Below, in pieces: positions 1 through 4,516 of a stretch of DNA of 5,672 nucleotides. Position numbers and translations under genes: made by a program. The notes beneath the pieces were generated by a model. It was given only the letters and a program-made list of their open reading frames with translations. It had not been told where the DNA came from and did not search any database. How positions within the stretch are numbered: position 1 is the stretch's first letter; each line of letters begins with the position of its first letter. Origin of the DNA: an uncultured Mucilaginibacter sp. (GTDB lineage: Bacteria > Bacteroidota > Bacteroidia > Sphingobacteriales > Sphingobacteriaceae); assembly GCA_903885865.1 (NCBI GenBank), contig CAISKH010000462.1:1-5672 (forward strand), read 5' to 3'.

Positions 1-44
1 GGATGATAAATTTCTTCATATACTAATGTAAAAAAATTAAACAT

Positions 45-71
45 AAAAAAAGACGCAAAAATATTGCGTCT
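45..71 (-). terminator. Rho-independent terminator of dnaA
   Basis: Positions 51-58 (AGACGCAA) and 64-71 (TTGCGTCT) form a perfect 8-bp stem around a 5-nt loop. On the minus strand the stem runs straight into seven T's (plus-strand A45-A51), the classic intrinsic terminator shape. It starts 41 bp past the dnaA stop codon and points the same way, so it most likely ends the dnaA transcript. It also suggests that dnaA is not co-transcribed with whatever lies to the left. Confidence 0.85.
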
Positions 72-111
72 AATAAAATCTGAATTCCTTGCGGCTGGTA
101 AGCGAAATTCT

Positions 112-1539
112 TTACGACATTTTCAACTTCTTCTGTATATCCGCAACATAGCCTTTGAATTTTTTGTCGGTGTCTATCAGGTCCTCAACCGTTTGGCAGG
201 CATAGATAACGGTAGAGTGGTCGCGGCCGCCAAAGAAATGGCCGATAGATTTTAAGGAGCTTTTGGTATGCGCCTTTGCCAGGTACATGGATATTTGCCT
301 TGCCTGCACAATTTCGCGTTTGCGGGTTTGCGATTTCACCATATCAATGGGCACTTCGAAATACTGGCAAACCAGGTTTTGAATATATTCCATTGAAATT
401 TCTTTCGAAGAATTTTTTACAAAGTTCTTCAGCATCTGCTTGGCCAGGTTCAGGTCGATCTCCTTACGGTTAAGGGTTGATTGTGCCAGTAAGGATACCA
501 TGGCGCCTTCCAGCTCGCGCACATTATTATCAATATTGTGGGCAACATATTCAATTACATCGTCGCCCAGTTCAATACCATCCTGGTAGGTTTTATTTTT
601 AAGGATAGCCATCCTGGTTTCCAGGTCGGGTATCTGCAGGTCGGCCGATAGGCCCCATTTAAACCTTGACAATAAACGTTCTTCCAGACCGGCAAGGTCC
701 TTAGGCGCCTTGTCAGAAGTAATGATCAATTGCTTGCCTGATTGGTGCAGGTGATTGAAAATATGGAAAAAGAAATCCTGCGTTTTTTCTTTGCCGGCAA
801 AATTGTGCACATCGTCCATTATCAGTACATCAATAGCCTGGTAAAAATTCACAAAATCATTAATATTATTATGCTTTAAGGCATCAACAAATTGCTGAGT
901 AAATTTTTCGCATGATACATATAGTACCAGCTTATCGGGCAACGCGCGTTTAATTTCATTACCAATGGCCTGCGCCAGGTGTGTTTTACCTAATCCAACG
1001 CCGCCATATATCATTAAGGGGTTAAACGACGTACCGCCCGGTTTTGCCGCAACGGCATATCCTGCTGATCGTGCTAAACGGTTACAGTCTCCTTCCACAA
1101 AGTTTTCGAAGGTATATTGCCGGTTAAGTTGCGGGTCTACATTCAATTTTTTTAAGCCGGGTATTACAAACGGGTTCTTAATATCCTTATTTATTGAAAT
1201 AGGAATAGGCATTGACTGATTTTTCGACTCTGCGCCATTTCCGTTCGAAGGCATATTAGTAGTATAGGGTTTGCTGGCTGATGATTGCTCCACAACAATG
1301 TTATATTCTAAACGTCCGTCATCGCCCAATTGTTTCTTAATTGTTTTACGCAGCAGGCCAACGTAATGTTCTTCAAGCCATTCATAAAAAAATAAACTGG
1401 GGACTTGTATCGTTAAAACACTGCCTTCCATTCGCAAAGCTTTAATTGGCTCGAACCAGGTTTTAAAGCTTTGGGCGGGGATGTTGTCTTTTATTATCAG
1501 CAGGCAGCTGTTCCAAACGTTAGTACAAGTTTTTTCCAT
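112..1539 (-). CDS. dnaA: Chromosomal replication initiator protein DnaA
   Basis: Complete 475-residue DnaA, the cytoplasmic AAA+ ATPase that binds DnaA boxes, melts oriC and helps load the replicative helicase. Domain I spans about residues 1-85 (MEKTCTNVWN start, FKTWFEPIKAL). A poorly conserved Ser/Asn-rich linker (about 86-125) is domain II. The AAA+ core follows: Walker A GGVGLGKT at 179-186, Walker B VLIMDDV at 238-244, sensor I IITSD at 272-276, the arginine-finger box SRFKWGL at 291-297, and sensor II NVRELEGA at 339-346. Domain IV (about 375-475) carries the DnaA signature GGRDHSTVIYA at 437-447, which reads the DnaA box. The ATG at 1537-1539 is chosen because the protein begins exactly where domain I should. 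The leader is A/T-rich with no Shine-Dalgarno sequence, normal for Bacteroidota. No dnaN is seen upstream or before the terminator. All key residues are intact. Confidence 0.98.
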   Translation of the reverse strand: MEKTCTNVWNSCLLIIKDNIPAQSFKTWFEPIKALRMEGSVLTIQVPSLFFYEWLEEHYVGLLRKTIKKQLGDDGRLEYNIVVEQSSASKPYTTNMPSNGNGAESKNQSMPIPISINKDIKNPFVIPGLKKLNVDPQLNRQYTFENFVEGDCNRLARSAGYAVAAKPGGTSFNPLMIYGGVGLGKTHLAQAIGNEIKRALPDKLVLYVSCEKFTQQFVDALKHNNINDFVNFYQAIDVLIMDDVHNFAGKEKTQDFFFHIFNHLHQSGKQLIITSDKAPKDLAGLEERLLSRFKWGLSADLQIPDLETRMAILKNKTYQDGIELGDDVIEYVAHNIDNNVRELEGAMVSLLAQSTLNRKEIDLNLAKQMLKNFVKNSSKEISMEYIQNLVCQYFEVPIDMVKSQTRKREIVQARQISMYLAKAHTKSSLKSIGHFFGGRDHSTVIYACQTVEDLIDTDKKFKGYVADIQKKLKMS

Positions 1540-1629
1540 ATAAAATTTTTAATAAAAGATTGATTTTCAACCCCCCAGTGCACTTTCATTGGGATTGCTA
1601 CGGAACATCGAATATTCAGAAAAAAAGCG

Positions 1630-1700
1630 AATTAAAAAATTTATTTTTCACTTTTTATTAAAATAAATTTAAAAAAAACACCACTTTATGTTGTGAAAAT
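1630..1700. promoter_or_regulatory. AT-rich tract with DnaA-box-like sites
   Basis: Of the 51 bases at 1630-1680, 48 are A or T, which would melt easily. Two sites match the general DnaA box TTWTNCACA at 8 of 9 positions: TTTTTCACT at 1644-1652 (plus) and ATTTTCACA at 1692-1700 (minus strand). Their shared TTTTCAC/GTGAAAA cores face each other as an inverted pair. DnaA commonly binds near its own gene, either to autoregulate or as part of oriC, so the arrangement is suggestive. Neither site is a perfect consensus and such matches arise easily in AT-rich DNA. Calling this an origin or operator is inference. Confidence 0.3.
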
Positions 1701-1798
1701 CCGAATATAAAAAGTTATATTTCGCATGAACCGACCTCCATTATATTCCTTTTAATAGTAAACCTCGCGTTTTACGCTGATTTAGCGGTTTTATTATT

Positions 1799-1858
1799 AA
1801 TTACCTCAAATATTTTGGCTTAATATCTTCTTAACGTTAAGGTATTATTGGGGTAATT
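1799..1858. repeat. Nested inverted repeat with central palindrome
   Basis: The arms AATTACCTCAA (1799-1809) and TTGGGGTAATT (1848-1858) are complementary at 10 of 11 positions; the odd pair is a T-G wobble if the plus strand is transcribed and a C-A mismatch on the minus strand. The perfect 12-bp palindrome CTTAACGTTAAG (1830-1841) sits between them. It lies 38-97 bp past the mutase stop codon, so it could be a 3'-end structure of that transcript, but no T-tract follows on the minus strand. A protein-binding operator for dnaA is the alternative. The repeat is directly visible; its role is unknown. Confidence 0.45.
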
Positions 1859-1895
1859 TTAGGAATTTCTACAATATCGATAGAATTAATTTTTC

Positions 1896-3443
1896 TTAAA
1901 ATTCACCAAAAACATGGCGCAGGGTATCGGCAATTTCTCCCAAGGTGGCATAATTTTCAACCGCGGCAAGGATATAAGGCATCAAATTTTGCATTCCGGT
2001 AGCCGCAGTCTTCAAATTTTGCAGGCAAATAACTACCGCAGGGTTGTCCCGTTCGGCTTTTAATGCGGTAATTCTTTCTGTTTGTTGTTTCCTGATGGCA
2101 TCGTCCACGCGGAACACATTACTTAACGGCTTTTCTTCTTCTGCAAAACGGTTCACCCCTACTATTATTTTTTCACCGCTTTCAATTTCGTTTTGATATT
2201 GGTAGGCCGAGTTAGCTATCTCCTGCTGGATATAATTCTGTTCAATAGCTTTTACCGAGCCGCCCATGGCTTCAATTTTGTCTATATATTTTTGTGCGGC
2301 GGCCTCCAGTTCATCCGTTAAGGCTTCTATAAAATACGACCCGGCTAATGGGTCGACCGTATCGGCAACGCCGCTCTCAAAAGCGATAATCTGTTGGGTG
2401 CGCAAAGCGATCATCGCGGCCTGCTCGGTTGGCAGGGCAATAGCTTCGTCGTAGCCATTGGTATGTAATGACTGTGTGCCGCCTAATACCGCAGCCAGCG
2501 CCTGGCTGCTCACCCGTACAATATTATTCATAGGCTGCTGCGCCGTTAGGGTTGAGCCGCCCGTTTGGGTATGAAAGCGCAGTTTTTGTGCGCCTGCATC
2601 GGTAGCGCCCAGTTCTTTGGTAATATGCGCCCACATCCGCCTCGCGGCCCTGAATTTTGCTATCTCTTCGAAAAAATTATTATGGCAATTAAAAAAGAAA
2701 GATACCCGTTTACCAAATACGTTTACATCAAGCCCCTTAGTTAAGGCGGCTTTTAAATAAGCCTTGCCATTGGCCAGTGTAAAGGCCAGTTCCTGCACGG
2801 CTGTGGAACCCGCTTCGCGGATATGGTAGCCCGATACGGATATGGTGTTCCACTTAGGCACTTCCTTACTACAATATTCAAACACATCAGTTATCAGCCG
2901 CATGGAGGGCCCGGGAGGATAGATATAAGTGCCACGTGCGGCATACTCTTTTAATATATCGTTCTGTACGGTGCCTGATAATTGCCGCAGATCGGCCCCC
3001 TGTTTTTTTGCTAATGCGATATACATGGCCAGCAAAATAGGCGCGGTGGCGTTAATGGTCATCGAGGTGGTAATTTTTGCCAGCTCAATACCGTCGAATA
3101 AAATTTCTATATCTTTTAGTGAGTCAATGGCTACGCCTGCCTTGCCTACTTCACCATCGGCCAGTTCATGGTCTGAGTCATAGCCTATTTGCGTTGGCAG
3201 GTCGAAAGCTACCGATAGCCCCATGGTGCCCTGGCTTAAAAGGTAATGGTAGCGTTTGTTTGATTCGGTGGCTGTTGAAAAGCCGGCGTACTGGCGCATG
3301 GTCCAGGGTTTGCCCCGGTACATATCCTTCTGAATACCCCGGGTATATGGGTATTCGCCGGGCAGCTCATTCATTGTTGACGGGCCGGTATACACCTCCT
3401 TAATTTCAATACCCGATGTGGTTGTTATTTTTTTACCCGGCAT
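1896..3443 (-). CDS. Methylmalonyl-CoA mutase, catalytic (large) subunit without B12 domain
   Basis: A 515-residue catalytic TIM-barrel subunit of the adenosylcobalamin-dependent acyl-CoA mutases, which interconvert (R)-methylmalonyl-CoA and succinyl-CoA in propionate metabolism. The family pattern is clear: YPYTRG near 31, TMRQYAGF at 48-55, SVAFDLPTQIGYDSD at 77-91, GTVQNDILKEY at 157-167, SGYHIREAGS at 204-213, and HTQTGGSTLTAQQP at 291-304. Taking the Propionibacterium enzyme as reference, a constant offset of 37 places the active-site residues at Tyr52, Thr158, Gln160, Arg170, Asn199, Tyr206 and His207. Tyr52 (Tyr89) and Arg170 (Arg207) bind the methylmalonyl carboxylate; isobutyryl-CoA mutase has Phe and Gln there, so methylmalonyl-CoA is the likely substrate. 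The protein stops before the C-terminal B12 domain, and no DxHxxG motif is present, so a separate small B12-binding subunit is expected elsewhere. The start follows a repeat element by a few bases and has no Shine-Dalgarno sequence. Confidence 0.93.
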   Translation of the reverse strand: MPGKKITTTSGIEIKEVYTGPSTMNELPGEYPYTRGIQKDMYRGKPWTMRQYAGFSTATESNKRYHYLLSQGTMGLSVAFDLPTQIGYDSDHELADGEVGKAGVAIDSLKDIEILFDGIELAKITTSMTINATAPILLAMYIALAKKQGADLRQLSGTVQNDILKEYAARGTYIYPPGPSMRLITDVFEYCSKEVPKWNTISVSGYHIREAGSTAVQELAFTLANGKAYLKAALTKGLDVNVFGKRVSFFFNCHNNFFEEIAKFRAARRMWAHITKELGATDAGAQKLRFHTQTGGSTLTAQQPMNNIVRVSSQALAAVLGGTQSLHTNGYDEAIALPTEQAAMIALRTQQIIAFESGVADTVDPLAGSYFIEALTDELEAAAQKYIDKIEAMGGSVKAIEQNYIQQEIANSAYQYQNEIESGEKIIVGVNRFAEEEKPLSNVFRVDDAIRKQQTERITALKAERDNPAVVICLQNLKTAATGMQNLMPYILAAVENYATLGEIADTLRHVFGEF

Positions 3444-3447
3444 ACTT

Positions 3448-3545
3448 GTTAATTTGAAAATTTGAAGATGCGTTAATTTGAAAATGTTGTTTTATAAATC
3501 ATAACGTGATTTTCAAGTCTTCAAATTAACACATTCTCAAATTAA
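3448..3545. repeat. TTAATTTGA-type inverted repeat element filling an intergenic gap
   Basis: The left arm has two direct copies of the 14-mer GTTAATTTGAAAAT (3448-3461 and 3472-3485), offset by 24 bp. The right arm carries the same units inverted (TTCAAATTAAC at 3520-3530; TCTCAAATTAA at 3535-3545). Overall, 3461-3482 and 3520-3541 are a 22-bp inverted repeat with three mismatches, and an inner perfect 8-bp pair (TTGAAAAT 3478-3485, ATTTTCAA 3509-3516) leaves a 23-nt loop. The element occupies nearly the whole gap between the flanking genes: one end lies four bases from the mutase ATG, the other supplies the TAA stop (3542-3544) of the upstream gene. From memory, similar TTAATTTGAAAATG-type sequences are scattered between genes in Sphingobacteriaceae and relatives. 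It has no transposase; a REP/MITE-like mobile or structural repeat is inferred. Confidence 0.7.
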
Positions 3546-4072
3546 AATAATCTTTCCATGTCCTTTCGGATCAGGTTTAGGCCTATATCATATGGATTGT
3601 CGTCGAGGTGGCTTAAATGCGCCAGTATGGTTTTGCTTAGTTCAAGCCCCGTGGCGGTAGCGGGCAAGGCTTTAACCGCGTTGTTTACTATGCCTAAGGT
3701 ATCATCCTTTAACCGTTTTACTACGGCCCAGGCATTGCTGCTCACGTAAATTTGCTGGGTAACGTTATGCTGATATTCATTGCGTAATTCGGCAACTATA
3801 TGCATATGTAATTCGGCAGCCGAGTAAGCCGGGTCATTTAAGCGCAGCAGCATATTGGCGGGGTTTATCCGTTCAATAAATAATACCACGCGCTCATAGG
3901 CCTGCAGCCGCAAAGGCAGCGTTTGGCTGCTGATGGTTTTTTTTAGCTCGGCCAACTGTATGCTTTCTGATCGGTCAAGGTAAGGCTTAATAAGGTAAAA
4001 AGCTATCCATACCACACCCAAACCGGCAACCGTATATTTTATAATATCTAATAAATAAGGATAAAGTACCAT
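3542..4072 (-). CDS. Single-pass membrane protein of unknown function (DUF7935-like)
   Basis: A 176-residue protein. Residues about 9-29 (DIIKYTVAGLGVVWIAFYLI) form one hydrophobic helix near the N-terminus, with no signal-peptidase site, so it is probably a membrane anchor with the rest in the cytoplasm. The remainder is predicted mostly helical and charged. Its best-conserved-looking core is LPLRLQAYERVVLFIERI at 52-69, then ELRNEYQHNVTQQIYVSSNAW at about 95-115. This pattern matches, from memory, a family of small uncharacterised proteins found across Bacteroidota (DUF7935); the family name is my recollection. No catalytic motif is visible and I cannot assign a function. It is co-oriented with the downstream mutase gene across a 98-bp repeat-filled gap, and divergent from the iron-sulfur carrier gene. 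The stop codon lies inside the repeat. The ATG at 4070-4072 puts the helix at the expected place. Confidence 0.75.
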   Translation of the reverse strand: MVLYPYLLDIIKYTVAGLGVVWIAFYLIKPYLDRSESIQLAELKKTISSQTLPLRLQAYERVVLFIERINPANMLLRLNDPAYSAAELHMHIVAELRNEYQHNVTQQIYVSSNAWAVVKRLKDDTLGIVNNAVKALPATATGLELSKTILAHLSHLDDNPYDIGLNLIRKDMERLF

Positions 4073-4125
4073 GTTGATAATGTTAAGCGCAGGTCATAAA
4101 TATTGCGACCCGAACAAAAATCCGC

Positions 4126-4143
4126 ATTCTACCTTATATTTGT
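4126..4143 (+). repeat. 18-bp direct repeat, left copy (promoter side)
   Basis: ATTCTACCTTATATTTGT occurs here and again, exactly and in the same orientation, at 4519-4536, bracketing the iron-sulfur carrier gene. This copy contains the likely -7 promoter box of that gene. The identity is directly visible; whether it is meaningful or a chance match in AT-rich DNA is open. Confidence 0.6.
4135..4142 (+). promoter_or_regulatory. Bacteroidota -7 box for the iron-sulfur carrier gene
   Basis: TATATTTG matches the Bacteroidota -7 consensus TAnnTTTG perfectly and lies 20 bp before the ATG at 4163, implying a very short leader of roughly 14 nt. No TTG is found at the usual 19-21-bp spacing upstream; the nearest (4103-4105) is 29 bp away. 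So only the -7 element is supported. The start codon follows an A-rich stretch with no Shine-Dalgarno sequence. Confidence 0.5.
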
Positions 4144-4162
4144 GTAGTTAATTAAAAATAAG

Positions 4163-4516
4163 ATGAGCACTGCTGTTGAAACTGCACCCGCACCGGTAAC
4201 CTTTACAGAAGGCGCCGTTAAAGAACTTTTTAAATTAAGAGATCAGCAAGAGATAGGCACCGATTTTGGCCTGCGCATTGGCGTAGAGGGCGGCGGCTGT
4301 TCGGGAATGAGTTATGTACTGGGCTTCGACCAGAACAAAGAAGGCGACCAGGAATTTGTGATAGACGGCCTGCGGGTTTTTATGCATAAAGCGCATGGCC
4401 TGTACCTGATGGGTATGCAAATTAATTTCCAGGATGGCTTGAATGCGCGCGGTTTTACCTTTAACAACCCTAACGCGGCTAGCACCTGTGGTTGCGGGAC
4501 ATCGTTTTCGGTGTAA
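4163..4516 (+). CDS. A-type iron-sulfur cluster carrier (HesB/IscA family)
   Basis: A complete 117-residue cytoplasmic protein of the HesB/IscA/SufA/ErpA family, which accepts iron or Fe-S clusters from the scaffold and passes them to target enzymes. The three cluster-ligand cysteines are present: Cys46 in GGGCSGMSY (43-51) and Cys109 and Cys111 in the C-terminal CGCG. The 63-residue spacing between the first two equals that of E. coli IscA (Cys35, Cys99 and Cys101, as I recall them). The family features LRIGVEGGGCSG, GFTFNNPNA and the short tail are intact. An N-terminal extension of about 11 residues (Ala/Pro/Thr-rich) precedes the fold. No suf or isc genes lie beside it in this window, so whether it acts like IscA, SufA or ErpA cannot be decided. 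It diverges from the membrane-protein gene over 90 bp, and its stop codon directly abuts the stop codon of the converging gene. Confidence 0.93.
   Translation: MSTAVETAPAPVTFTEGAVKELFKLRDQQEIGTDFGLRIGVEGGGCSGMSYVLGFDQNKEGDQEFVIDGLRVFMHKAHGLYLMGMQINFQDGLNARGFTFNNPNAASTCGCGTSFSV

Larger units (their letters stand above)
1540..1895. other. dnaA upstream intergenic region, no gene
   Basis: This 356-bp gap lies between the dnaA start codon and the stop codon of the mutase gene, both on the minus strand. It must hold the dnaA promoter and leader and the 3' end of the mutase transcript. I see no convincing coding sequence or RNA gene. No perfect TAnnTTTG box faces dnaA; the best is the minus-strand TATATTCG (1702-1709), one mismatch off and without a partner TTG at the usual spacing. 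A G6 run (minus strand, 1571-1576) and an imperfect 7-bp hairpin (1574-1593) lie in the presumed dnaA leader. Short overlapping hairpins occur at 1767-1787. No strong T-tailed terminator for the mutase gene is visible; the only stem next to its stop (1864-1887) is weak, bulged and A/T-only. Confidence 0.7.

Noticed and set aside
965..1219. 84-residue open frame on the plus strand opposite dnaA
   Set aside because: It overlaps the conserved AAA+ region and linker of DnaA in antisense, has no promoter or start-site support, and resembles no known family.
3077..3403. 108-residue open frame on the plus strand
   Set aside because: It lies entirely opposite the strongly conserved mutase gene, and its translation is rich in Arg, Pro, Cys and Trp with no recognisable domain; an antisense shadow.
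3448..3545. Repeat units as a CRISPR array
   Set aside because: Only two same-direction copies occur, with a 10-bp gap, and the other units are inverted. There are no regular spacers and no cas genes.
4235..4420. 61-residue open frame on the minus strand inside the iron-sulfur carrier gene
   Set aside because: It is fully antisense to a conserved gene with intact cysteine motifs, and has no features of its own.
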